From positions 1-64,000 of the forward strand of contig JFHB01000074.1 in the NCBI GenBank assembly GCA_000729835.1: a stretch of DNA of 64,000 nt, given 5' to 3'. Position 1 is the stretch's first letter. Every line of letters starts with the position of its first letter. The translations under genes were made by a program, and so were the position numbers. Source of the stretch: Atkinsonella hypoxylon. Taxonomy: Eukaryota; Ascomycota; Sordariomycetes; Hypocreales; Clavicipitaceae. A model generated the notes under the pieces. The model worked only from the letters and a program-made list of their open reading frames with translations, did no database searches and was not told where the DNA came from. This document shows positions 12,467-22,096 of the stretch, one piece after another.

Positions 12467-12811
12467 CTGAGGTCGAGATGGGAGGGCGACTGGTTGTGGG
12501 AATGGGGTTGGATATTGGATGTGAAGCTTGCGATGGGATTTGAGCTTGGGCCAATCGGAGAACGGGTATTTGGCAGGAGGTAGCACTCAGCTGGCACTAA
12601 CCGGGCTCCTAAGGCAGAAAATATGTACGGACTACGGAGTATGACAACATTCAAGTTCAAAGTCACAAGCCAGCGTCGTGTGAGGATTGCAATCTTTCTT
12701 TCTGAACTTAGCCATGTCAACATGCAACGGCTGAATGGTGTTCATCAAGTCATCAATTTCACTTAGAGTCCAGTATGGTATGACAACATGAAATTTTCAT
12801 TTACCACCCAT

Positions 12812-13045
12812 CTACTTCCTGTCCGTACGTCCAATGTCGCTCAGGTCCGTCTCCCCCTTGGTAGCAGGCTCTCGCAATCCAGACTCTGCACCCTTGTCCG
12901 TACCAATGGAGGCCTCAGCCCTGCCTGAACCGACGTTCACGTTGCGGGCATCCGCTGATTGCCAGTCCGAAGCAGTAGGAGGCTGTTCAGGCAGAGGCAG
13001 GTTGGCCTGGACCTCAGCAATCTTGTCTGTCTTGGACTGGGTCAT
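12812..13045 (-). CDS. Small conserved-looking fungal protein, function unknown
   Basis: From ATG 13045 the frame codes for 77 aa beginning MTQSKTDKIAEVQANLPLPE and containing ASDWQSADARNVNVGSG. I associate this pattern with short conserved hypothetical proteins of Hypocreales, but cannot name a domain. The open frame extends upstream to 13240, adding 65 basic residues that look less protein-like. A GCAG/GTACAAAG site just upstream could be a splice donor, so an upstream exon is possible. The protein is polar, has no membrane segment or signal peptide, and is probably disordered. It lies 428 bp upstream of MYG1 on the same strand. Confidence 0.5.
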   Translation of the reverse strand: MTQSKTDKIAEVQANLPLPEQPPTASDWQSADARNVNVGSGRAEASIGTDKGAESGLREPATKGETDLSDIGRTDRK

Positions 13046-14284
13046 CGTGGATTCAGTGTTTGTCTTTGTACCTGCATTGGGCTCATGCATTAGCGTGATG
13101 CGTGATGTCTGGGGGGATGGATATGAGACTGGCTTACGATTTTGTCCGGGGTATTTCACGCGGGATGCTTCAAAGCTTGGTGTATGGTGAGAGATGAATT
13201 GGTCAACTTTTGTGTGTTTCTTTGCTTTTATGGTCTTCATTTATGGCGATTGTGCCTGGACATGCTCTTTCCTGCCCCGCTGACGTCAAGGACGCATAAA
13301 GAAACCGGCTAACTAACTAGAGTGGCCGGAGGAAAGCTCCGGTGGTCCACAGCAAGAGGCATTTACGATACGTACCTGGTTGTCATCGAGATCGTAGTGC
13401 ACCGGCCAGGAACGAGATATTCCATCTCTTCATTGGTTTTAAGCGTTGTGCTTATTAAAGTGCTGGTAGTATACAAAGCAAAGCGTCAGCTGTTGAATGC
13501 ACCCAGATGGGGGACGAAGTCCCTCCCTCACGTACCTGCAGCTCCTTGAGGTCAGTCTCAACTAAGGTCTGAAATAGAAACGTTCAATCTAACTTGCTAG
13601 GGACTTAGGCTTGCACTATAATTGACTATGATAGTAGGTACCTATGCTATTTAAGCGCGTCTGTGCAACGCAAAACCTTGGTAAGCGTAAAACTACCAAC
13701 GTCACTGTACAATGTACACTGTGCCTAGTTGCTGCTGCGTATTCAAAAATCCGTTGCTGCGTGTTGACGCGCTCAAAAAAACTAGTGTAGTTGAATAGCT
13801 AGTTAATATCCTAGTTTCGAATTGGAAATTCGCTACGTAAGACGCAAGAGAGCCTATATTCTCGAACAGTAAAATATAACTCTATATTGTTAAGAGGTAC
13901 CAATCTACCACTGCAACTTGGGCAACATTCGCGGTATCCCTTATCATGGTATATAGGGTAGGTCCGAGGCACGTATGGTGATGGGTGTAGACCGTAACCA
14001 AAATGACATTTAGATGAATCGTAATATTCAGGTAAATGGTCGTGTGTTGAAGGCTGGCTATCTATCGATCTAGGAGAGGTGAAAAATTGGGTGGTGTCTA
14101 TATACTACATAATTCACCTAGTGTTCACTGAGTCCCCAGTGAACCCGAACATCTGGTGATCCGTAAAGCCATTGTTTCTATAACTGCTCATTTCACTTGC
14201 GCCCAACGGCGCTATAATCCATCAATACCTCATAGTCGAGGTCTGGCAGGATTTGTAGTGTTCTGACGGCTCAGTGCTCGTCAA
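13046..14284. other. Gene-poor, AT-rich stretch
   Basis: After about 13.6 kb the base composition turns AT-rich, with many TA-rich words and no long open frame on either strand. This looks like old repeat-derived DNA degraded by C-to-T change, the usual result of repeat-induced point mutation. No transposon protein or terminal repeat can be recognised. It forms the left edge of the accessory island that runs to about 21.7 kb. Confidence 0.45.
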
Positions 14285-14963
14285 CTATGCACTGTTCCTC
14301 CTTTGCCGAATCTTCCGCATAATGCCAAGGTGTTCTTCCCTCGTTGTCCTCCATATCGGGGTTCAAGACTGTTTTAAGTAGAATCTACCAAGACAATAAC
14401 AGCCAATATAAGCCTGCCTGTCTTTCAGGACGGTCAGGCTTGGGGCAAGTGTAGCCGAGTCGTTCGGCCACAGAAAATGGGGAAGGATAGCAGCTCTGGC
14501 AATTGGAACCAACGCTGCAAAACCCCAGTCGATAATGCTATGATTTGTTATTAGTAGCGGACAAACATATAGCGGTAGTATTCCCTATATACCATTTGAT
14601 GTTATATTCCTCATCCCAAATTAATGGGAAGCCCCCGACCCAAGTTAACACGATGAACGGGTGCTTGACCGGATTATCGAAAGTCAGGCTAGCTCCACGG
14701 CATCTCGGAGCCCAGAAAAAGCCCTTTTCCTCGAGTGTTTGAAGAATGCGAACTTCAGTTTGAACTATAGCGATCGTGCCGTCATAGCTGCTATTCTCTG
14801 TAGGATGGATGTGGGATGCGAATAGCAACGCTCGCTTGGTTTTGAAGCTGAGCTTGAAGACACGACACTCGTCAAAAAATGGGGCGTTTCCGCCGATGTT
14901 GAGCTGGGAAACAGCAGCTAAAATATTTTTCAACTCGAGGTTTTGAGTCTCGTGAGAAGCCAT
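14285..14963 (-). pseudogene. Broken APH-type phosphotransferase gene with an ankyrin-like scrap
   Basis: The frame 14963-14538 (141 aa) starts MASHETQNLELKNILAAVSQ and contains TEVRILQTLEEKGF and PFIVLTWVGGFPLIWDEE. This matches the N-lobe of fungal aminoglycoside-phosphotransferase-like kinases. Downstream, after a possible acceptor ATCATAG, another frame reads IIDWGFAALVPIARAAILP, the typical metal-binding Asp segment and C-terminal lobe. The catalytic His-x-Asp loop and roughly 100-150 residues between them are absent, so the gene has an internal deletion and cannot be an active kinase. Further on, about 14370-14285, the same strand reads MEDNEGRTPWHYAED, which resembles an ankyrin repeat followed by a stop. 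The surrounding DNA is decayed, supporting a pseudogene. Confidence 0.6.
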
Positions 14964-15798
14964 ATTGTGTCAGATGAGGTAAGCAGGTGATTGTGAAGCG
15001 AGAGACTGATCACATGGGCAATGCATCTGATACGGCGTTTCTTTGCCATACCAGCCCAACCAGACATCAGACATCAGTCATCATCCACCATCCGTCGTTT
15101 ATCCATCCATTCATCCTCAGCGAGCCCACGCAGCGAAGATAGCATCTTTTAGGCATGCCAAATACACTTGTATTCAAGTACTTTGGATTGCACACCTCAG
15201 ACTTGGCCGAGCAGTTCGACTGGGTGAACTGAAAGAAAACACCTCTATATCATGTCAACCATGGCGAGCTGAGCTATCCACCCACTTGCACTTTGGGGAA
15301 TATAGAGAAAGTCACTGCGTAGTAGATGTAGACAAGCTGTATTTCTCCAATGCTTCTATTACACACAGGCCGCGGAACGGTCGGCCGGTCAATTGGACAA
15401 TGCTCACCGCTCAGGTGAGTGAGCGCCAACGTATATATACACGCCCTAATTTTTCACCCCCTCGAATGGATAGCTAGCCAGTCTCCAGCACGATTATTTA
15501 CTTTGAATATCGCGATTCATCTAAATATCATCTTGGTTACGGTCTCCGACCCACCACCATAAGTGACATACACCCGCTCAGAGTGACCGACGCCGTAATG
15601 CCTGCCAACATAAACCCTCGTCGCCACGACACAGGGATGATAAAGCCTCAGAAAGGGCGAGAGCCGAAGTGGTAGGAGCTGCTGTTGTTTCGCGGTTTGT
15701 CGGGGTTGCGATAATAGGGTTAGCACGGCAGGACCAAAGGCTGATCATAACCTTTCCATAGCAGCGTAGGTCGTTTCGGCAGACAGTGAGTAAGGCAA
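14964..15798. other. Intergenic region, no supported gene
   Basis: This 0.8-kb stretch separates the broken APH-type gene from the 3' end of the nuclease/kinase-like gene. Open frames on both strands are short, low-complexity and unlike any family I know. No repeat with clear ends is visible. Confidence 0.45.
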
Positions 15799-18000
15799 TC
15801 ACAAAACTCGCGGCCGCTTCGGCTGCCGTGTCTCGATACCGTCTGCTGATCCGCCAGATGGCCTTTTCGCCCGTCGTAATTGTTGTATTGTGCGCTGCGG
15901 AACTGATTTGGACTCGTGGAAGTCGATAATCAAGATCCGACGGACCTCAGTGTTCCACAGGATATTTTCCCGTCTAAGGTCCCCATGAATGACGCCCAGC
16001 CGGCGAATTTCCCTGACTGACCGCTTTAGTTCTCCCCAAAGCTCCGATCCCGCACGAATATCTCCCGGGCTCTCACCTCCCCAGCCCATGACTAACATGT
16101 GTCGGATTTCTCCCGCTCCGTGAAGAAAGTACATCTTTGATAAGTCGATTGTCCCAAGGAAGATGGGCACCGCAGAGGCTTGGGCTTTTTGCAATATCCG
16201 GTAAGCGTCTGCCTCACGGGCAACTTCTGGCCACCAATCTGTGGTCGTTCCTTTGCCGACCACGGTATAGCCGTAAGCAGCACAAGTTAGCTTGAACGGT
16301 GCGCCAGATCGCCCGCAGCGCCCAAACGGCGTACAATTTCGATCGAGATCCCGGCCCAGCTGCTCCTTCAGTGACCGCACCAGCTGCTCCGCAGTAACGG
16401 GGTGTGTTTTGTTCTTTTCGTCTTGTTGGTGAAGTCTTATATTTGGACATTTATCATCAAGAACGCCTCCGCGTTGCAGACCAAGCAAACAATGCAGCGT
16501 GCAAAACTCTGCGTCGTGTTGTCCTGGAGGATTTCCTTTACCGCCCTCAAAACCTCGTGAACGTGATGACCGTTGTGCAGAGGGAGAGACTTGGCTAATG
16601 CCACGCTTGCGCTGTGCCACTGCTGGACCCGTGTCTGATCCTGATGAGTCCGACGATTCTGCACGCTGCCGCTGAGCTTCTAGTGACGCACGACAAGTCG
16701 ATCTCGTTGGCACCCGTCGACCTTCCGTCGTCGGTGATTCCATTGGTGGAGGCGAGGATGGCTGGTATTCTGAATTGGGATCCGGGCTCTCATGGTCGGG
16801 ATCGGAACGGTCAGAGTGAAGAAAAGGGTTGTCCAGCTCAGCTTGCGGGATCTGAGAACGCACATGATCGAAATTTGTCTGCCAAATCCGTAGCTGGTCT
16901 CGTGCTGCGGCTCGCCACTCTTGACTACGTATGGGATAACCACAGCTCAACAGGCAGAGACATAGCCTTCTGGCAATGGCTGTCCTCGGCTCCAGCAGAG
17001 TACAATCTCCTGGGTCTACTTCCCTGTTCGGGTCGTACAAATAGTAGTGTAGAGTGCTTGGATCATCGTGAGAAACCCACAGATGAATGTCGCAGAAACC
17101 GTTCGTCACATAGGAGACCTCCAGGCCCTCCTGTATCATCACATGGTATTGCTGAACAATGGCGGAGGAGACAAGCCGCTCCGCGCTGTATCTGAGTTTT
17201 TCCATCTCGCCCGTAGGGGTTGTCTCAGATCCAACCATTTCATCCCACAGGTTCATCGGCCGAAGTCCCAAACGTATCATTCTCGTAGGGAGTTTGTGCG
17301 GTGGCTTGTATTCGCCTGAAGTAAGGAGGGCATTCGTCGTATCGTCGACGACATGGATGCAGAAATCGTCTGGCCTTGGTCGGTGGATGCGAGATGGCTG
17401 GCTTGCTGCGATTTCGGCATAGTGAGTCTGTTCCAACGAATTTACATGATTGTCAAACCGCACTCCTCTCCCAAGTCTGAATTCTTCTCGAGCAGCGGGT
17501 ATTTTGCATAGTTCTGCGATTATGTCCCCAACATGATTGTCGACGGCAAATCGCTCATATATTTCTAGTCCTTGTTCACTGCCGATGGCAAGGCTCGTGA
17601 TCCGTCGAGACAGGCCTTCCAATTCGATTCGGGACGAGAACAGGCGTGGTGCGTCTCCATTTTCCGGCTGCAGATAGCGGCGAACGGAGTCATAGATTTG
17701 CTGGTGCAGGCCGGGGCAGTCAATCCATGGTTCTATTCGCGTCGGGCAGTATTTCCCTTTGGGAAGCGCTATCGATCCGGTGGTCGAGCGAGATGGGTCA
17801 TCAGCTTTCAGCGGTAGCGACAGTAGCTTGTGGCACTGATGCAGGAGTTCGACGAAAGCGGTCGGGCGGTTTCGATGCCTCTCGCGTCTTGCGTCCTCCT
17901 CTGCCTCCTCGCGTCTCCTTTGCTCTTGCTCGAAGAGTTTTTTGTAATACTCAGAACCGTTGCCGGACATTGGGGCAAGTACACGTATGCCAATCTCCAT
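15799..18000 (-). CDS. Fungus-specific fusion: coiled coil + PD-(D/E)XK-like domain + protein-kinase-like domain
   Basis: A single exon codes for 733 aa, or 723 if translation starts at the second Met (17970, MSGNGSEYYKKLFEQEQ), which suits the family better. Residues 15-42 form a charged coiled coil. Residues 140-300 contain RPDDFCIHVV and then SGEYKPPHKL, an Asp followed by Glu-x-Lys (about D212, E230, K232), as in restriction-endonuclease-fold nucleases. Residues 395-490 are Ser/Pro-rich linker. A Cys/His-containing block (FCTLHCLLGLQRGG) precedes the C-terminal kinase-like domain, which has VVGKGT, a helix-C-like EADAYRIL, HGDLRRENILW (672-682) and IIDFH (691-695, in place of DFG). Such proteins are numerous and variable in fungal accessory regions. 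Their substrate is unknown. Similarity to nuclease-kinase architectures of Crinkler-type effectors is an inference. Confidence 0.75.
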   Translation of the reverse strand: MEIGIRVLAPMSGNGSEYYKKLFEQEQRRREEAEEDARRERHRNRPTAFVELLHQCHKLLSLPLKADDPSRSTTGSIALPKGKYCPTRIEPWIDCPGLHQQIYDSVRRYLQPENGDAPRLFSSRIELEGLSRRITSLAIGSEQGLEIYERFAVDNHVGDIIAELCKIPAAREEFRLGRGVRFDNHVNSLEQTHYAEIAASQPSRIHRPRPDDFCIHVVDDTTNALLTSGEYKPPHKLPTRMIRLGLRPMNLWDEMVGSETTPTGEMEKLRYSAERLVSSAIVQQYHVMIQEGLEVSYVTNGFCDIHLWVSHDDPSTLHYYLYDPNREVDPGDCTLLEPRTAIARRLCLCLLSCGYPIRSQEWRAAARDQLRIWQTNFDHVRSQIPQAELDNPFLHSDRSDPDHESPDPNSEYQPSSPPPMESPTTEGRRVPTRSTCRASLEAQRQRAESSDSSGSDTGPAVAQRKRGISQVSPSAQRSSRSRGFEGGKGNPPGQHDAEFCTLHCLLGLQRGGVLDDKCPNIRLHQQDEKNKTHPVTAEQLVRSLKEQLGRDLDRNCTPFGRCGRSGAPFKLTCAAYGYTVVGKGTTTDWWPEVAREADAYRILQKAQASAVPIFLGTIDLSKMYFLHGAGEIRHMLVMGWGGESPGDIRAGSELWGELKRSVREIRRLGVIHGDLRRENILWNTEVRRILIIDFHESKSVPQRTIQQLRRAKRPSGGSADGIETRQPKRPRVL

Positions 18001-18276
18001 GTCAGGTTCAGGTTCAGATTCTATTCCCCCGCCAGTTATACCCGGTAAGCGGGGTTTAGCCGATGGCCGAAGTGCTCTGAATATTAATCTGTTACGCCCA
18101 ACCTGAATTAGCCAGGGATCTACGTGTATTCTATAAACTTAACCACTTTTGACGAAATTTTTGGTTCAGCCTGGTCGATAGGTCACTTTGCGGAAGTTTT
18201 TTCTTTAAAAAAGGAAACCAAGTGAAGAGAAAGCCAAGAACAAAATGAAGACACAAATCTCCTCTACTGAAAGCCT

Positions 18277-19605
18277 TCAGGATTCTTTTGCATACACGAT
18301 AACGTGGGCAGGTTCCAAGATCACACGAGCTTCAGTGTCCTGCATTAAACTGTCCTTCAACAAGGCTCCGCAGAGACAGAGCGCAATTTGATTATATTGA
18401 GTGCCACGACCAACAACTCCCTGTACTTCGACATTGTCCCCATGTGTGTCAATGTTCGTCCCGCCCTGGGGAATTTTGCAATAGTACTGGTCATCAGATC
18501 TGCGCATCAAGAGTCGAAGCTGATACGCTTCTTCACAAACCCGTTCAATATCGATTTTGAGTTTCTCAACGTCTTTTGCAGGAGCTGTTGTCTTGATCAA
18601 AGGCCTAAGATAGTCACAGACGAGACTTCGAGCACAGGTATTGTCTGAGCCAGTATCGATGGCCTCGATACTTTTGAACGTGGCCAACTTCCAATCAGTA
18701 ATAGTCCTGAGCGGTACTGCAACAAGTTAGGTTTTGCCCAAGATGTCGAGTCCTGATTCCCTTACCTTTTTTTTCTTCCAGATAGGTTTCAAAAATACCC
18801 AAGGATTCTTCTAGTGATAGTTCTGGCCGATATTGGGAAGTGTACCGAGATGGTGCGCCAAACACTTTTCTATCAAGAATCTTATCATGAAGAATCAAGT
18901 ATATGATTGACCTGAGCAGATAAATTCGGTTTGTAAAGTTATATGAGTTGAACGGTTTTTGAAAGTTCTCCTCTATCCAAGACTTTGGGCGGCCAAAGTT
19001 GAGAACCGTCTGTGCGAGTTCCAACACAGGAGAGTGTGCAATTGCTTGGATGTGCTGCCGCAAACTGGCAAACTGCTGTTTGATGCTATCATCCGAAACC
19101 TTTTGTGGTGGAGCGTTGTTGAGAATGACTTCTCTCATTTTACATTTCTCGTCTTCAAGTTGTCGGACCTGGGTGTTCTTCTTTGCAAGTTCAGCCTCGA
19201 CAGACTTCAAGTTGTCTTTTTCGCCTTGTAAATCTCCTTTCAATTTCTGAAGTCCTTTTTCCAGCCGAGATATCTCCTTTTCTTTGGTTCTCAATTGCTG
19301 TTCAAACCCAGTTTGAGCCTGCATAAGGTTAGAACCAATAAATGATGTGTCTCGATCTTGTTATGTGCTCTTCTTACCTTGGACCACTCTTTACAGACAT
19401 TGCCAGGGAGACTTTGAAGTGCTTCATGTTGTTTCTTGAATGCGGATGATAAAAAACCGCGAATATCGTCTAGCTCGTGCTTCAGGTCTTTGTCAACCGT
19501 CTGCCCTGAAGTTTTGTTTTGGTGAAGCGGTTGGCACTCCCGAAACGTCATTAAGCCTTTAAGGATCCAAGACCATGGGCCAGACCACAGGCCAGACCAC
19601 CCCAT
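18277..19605 (-). CDS. Fungus-specific coiled-coil protein with W-rich N-terminus
   Basis: Three exons (19605-19378, 19318-18766, 18716-18277) join in frame to 406 aa. Residues 1-19 are tryptophan-rich and hydrophobic (MGWSGLWSGPWSWILKGLM). Residues about 77-135 form a strong coiled coil (KEKEISRLEKGLQKLKGDL). A globular C-terminal region contains PLRTITDWKLATFKSIEAID and AYQLRLLMRRSDDQYY. I recognise the C-terminal block from many unnamed fungal proteins, often of similar layout, but no function is established. The intron before PLRTI uses GTAAGG/TTGCAG and restores a Val codon. The gene is divergent from the Hsp70-like gene at 20236, 630 bp away, so the two may share a promoter. This start gives the W-rich tip; no upstream exon is evident. 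Confidence 0.7.
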
Positions 19606-20235
19606 GAGTATATTTTGGAGTTATGATCAAAACATGTGCAGTGAGCTGGGGCAAGTATGTCTGGAGGAATGTAAAAATCCGTCATTAGATTTTTTGCCGG
19701 AGGGAGGCAGGCTGCCTTATACGAACACAGAGCCAAGATGACGTTCCAGGTGCTACAGCAAATTTTACATCCAATAAGAATCTTGTGAACCGGATAAGTT
19801 GTGTTTGTCTGAGAGTGAAGTCAGGTTTTCCGTTTGTTGTGAGCTTCCAGATTCACTGCGCCACCCTTACGTTTGTAGATGAAAACAAGTTGTCAGCTTA
19901 GGCACCCGCTCCTTAATTTTGCTAATGCACTTCTCTTCTCTCTCTATCACTAAATTAGCTATTCATCTACGTACAATCAGTATCTTCATTAATTGTATTA
20001 ATAATTTTAGTGCCTCTAGCGCGTCCTATATAAATTCACAGAGGGTGTGCCAGTAGAAGTTAAGTGAAACTTCTTCGCGAATAGCAATTTTCTGCTGCGC
20101 GGATAGCACGACTCACTCTTACGCTCTTGCTTCTTTAAATCTCACTCTTTCCCTGTTCTGTCCCTGTTCTGTCCCTTGTTGTCCTTCATATTCTGCTCAA
20201 CTAGATCAAGACTCAAGGGTAATCTCATTGAGAAC
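19606..20235. promoter_or_regulatory. Divergent promoter region of the coiled-coil / Hsp70-like pair
   Basis: This 630-bp interval separates two divergently read genes and must contain both transcription starts. About a third of it (19901-20107) is a MITE-like repeat. A pyrimidine-rich stretch with repeated CCCTGTTCTGT units (about 20150-20180) lies just upstream of the Hsp70-like start. No specific transcription-factor site is claimed. Confidence 0.5.
19901..20107 (-). mobile_element. MITE-like repeat, diverged copy 1
   Basis: In opposite orientation this matches the element at 50543-50810 along its length. Shared blocks are GGCACCCGC, TTAATTTTGCT, ATGCACT followed by CTCTCTCTAT, TAATAATTTTAGTG (TAATAATTTAGTG in the other copy), TATAAATTCACAGAGGG and the end CTGCTGCGCGGATAGCA. 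It lacks the outermost 40 or so bases of one end. It also has an extra internal TTCGCGAATAGCAA at 20074-20087. No coding capacity is present, so it would be non-autonomous. It lies in the divergent promoter of the coiled-coil and Hsp70-like genes. Confidence 0.65.
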
Positions 20236-21490
20236 ATGTCTGCACAGTCTGGAAGCAGACTGACGTTGCCGCTAAGAGCCATGGACTCAGAAGAGAAACT
20301 GATCATCGGCTTGGATTTTGGAACGACATACTCTGGAGTGGCATATTGCTTCGCGAGCCATGCAGACGCCAAGCCTGTTGCCATCATGGATTGGCCTGGT
20401 GAGACACTCTTTTTCAGATGGTTTATGATTAGATTCACTTTCTTATGGTATTTTATTAGGTAACCATGGTCGCACTGCACCAAAGATCCCGACCACTATC
20501 GACTACGAGAAAGGAAATCTTCAGAAATTCAAGTGGGGTGCATCCGTCGACAGGACAAAAGGTGGCATCGTTGGCATAAAGCTGATGTTAGATCCCGGAC
20601 AAAAGAAACCTTCTTATCTCCCCCTTGGGAATATGAAGAGAAACATTCAAAATCTCCCAAAGAAGCCCATTGAGATAGCTTCAGACTTCATCAGGTCCGC
20701 CTACGAACACGCCCTGGGGGAAATCTCAAAGAAAGTTCCACAGGCGTACATGGAACTCTGCAAGAAAGAGTTTGTTTTGACTGGTATGTTGGTCTCATAC
20801 TTTCTGCCGGGTACATAGTCTGATATTAGCACCAACAGTTCCCGCCGTGTGGACTGATGCTGCCAAGGATGCAACCCTTCAGGTGTGTATGACAAAGTCC
20901 CTGATTCGGGCAGATCAGTTTGCTTAATTTTTCTCTTCTAGGCTGCTCGATTGGCCGGCATAGATCCTGTTACAGTCGTGAAGGAACCAGAGGCTGCAGC
21001 ATTGTACTCCATAAAGTCCTTAGACTTTAGCATGAAGAAAAATGACACATTTGTCGTCTGTGACGCTGGAGGTGGCACAGTGGATCTGATCTCTTATGAA
21101 ATCAAGACTACAGTGCCTAAGCTTGAACTAAAGGAAATTGTTCCCGGCACAGGTAAGCCACATCACCTTCATTAAATTGTCATGGCTGCTGATAGCACAT
21201 CAGGAGGCATGGCCGGCTCCCTAGGTCTCAATCAACGTTTCGCCACGGCCGTGCAAGAGCTCGTTGGGGACCAGCAATGGATTACCTTGAAAAAAAGCAA
21301 GGCATGGTACTTGGCTGAGAAGCAGTTTGATCAAGAAGTCAAAAGAGCCTTCAGGGGTGACCCAGATGAAGAATATTTCGTCAACTTTCCCATGGCGGAC
21401 CTGTGGGATGATCCCAATAAAGGCCTCGTGTCTAGTACTTGGAGAATGACGATGTCAGTAAAAAGCAGTGATGACGAAGTCAAACGATAG
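20236..21490 (+). CDS. Truncated Hsp70-like (actin-like ATPase) protein
   Basis: Five exons (20236-20398, 20460-20783, 20839-20882, 20942-21152, 21204-21490) join in frame to 342 aa. The N-terminal ATPase features are intact: LIIGLDFGTTYSGVAYCF (phosphate 1), VPAVWTDAAKDATLQAARLAG, VVKEPEAAALYS, and FVVCDAGGGTVDLISYE (phosphate 2). The frame then stops after STWRMTMSVKSSDDEVKR, before the LVGGFG-type adenosine motif and before any C-terminal region. Fungal Hsp70-like proteins of this kind are normally about 550-700 aa. A typical C-terminal tail of the family appears in another frame just downstream (21511-21621), so the gene has probably lost its middle. The product could still bind nucleotide weakly, or the locus may be a pseudogene. 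Spliceable introns and an intact frame over five exons argue for recent damage. Confidence 0.75.
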
Positions 21491-21510
21491 ACTGGACTGA
21501 TTGGAAGTTA

Positions 21511-21621
21511 GGTTTCGAGATATGCTTTGATCTTGTATTGACCCTTAAATCCGCCATGATGACCTTTTCTCTCGAGCTTGACGGTGAGGAAATGGGTTCT
21601 GTGGAAGTAGATTACTCTTAA
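21511..21621 (+). pseudogene. Orphan C-terminal tail of the Hsp70-like gene
   Basis: Beginning 20 bp after the stop at 21490, frame +1 relative to that position reads GFEICFDLVLTLKSAMMTFS and ends MGSVEVDYS-stop. This is the kind of closing segment I associate with fungal Hsp70-like proteins. It is out of frame with the preceding exon, and a GTCAGT donor at 21450 with a TTAG acceptor at 21510 does not restore frame. An internal deletion with a frame slip explains it best. Confidence 0.5.
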
Positions 21622-22096
21622 GTCTCCGTTACTGGTCACCTCTCGGGGTCAATTCTTGCTCCCAATGTACAGAAGTTGGACTTGGATGTATCTATTTTGT
21701 CACCCTTGTTTTTTCCCTTGTATTCTTCTTGGCAGGATTGTTGCTAAAAGTAGGAAGGAATGTCCCGAGAATGTTTCGCTGTGATCTTGAGAGCCGCATG
21801 CACGATGATGGAAAGTCAATGAGGAAATAACGTACTATAGACTAGAGTAAACTATAGAAATTGCGAACGGATAAAGTATCTCCTATGGCCTCCAAGACGG
21901 TCCTTAGCACGACGGAGAACACAAGCCAACTTCATACACGTCAATAGTTATAGCCGACGCATGCTCGTGCTTCACAACAAACAAACCACCCGCCTAAAAT
22001 ACAAAGTCAATTAAATCATATCAATCTCACATGTCTCGATGCCCCAAACGCCCATAAGATTTCAAACGCGGAAAAAAAAAAAAAAACCCACTTCAT
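21622..22096. other. Intergenic 3' regions of the Hsp70-like gene and gamma-tubulin
   Basis: The interval separates convergent genes and contains a short A run (22073-22086) just beyond the gamma-tubulin stop. No gene or repeat is recognised. Confidence 0.5.

Noticed and set aside
12385..12723. N-terminal extension of MYG1 to 462 aa
   Set aside because: The extension is read through a 36-bp A tract as poly-lysine and has no family similarity; the start at 12384 fits family length.
21450..21510. Intron that would join the Hsp70-like gene to its orphan tail
   Set aside because: GTCAGT and TTAG sites exist, but the joined frame meets a stop within a few codons, so it does not rescue the protein.
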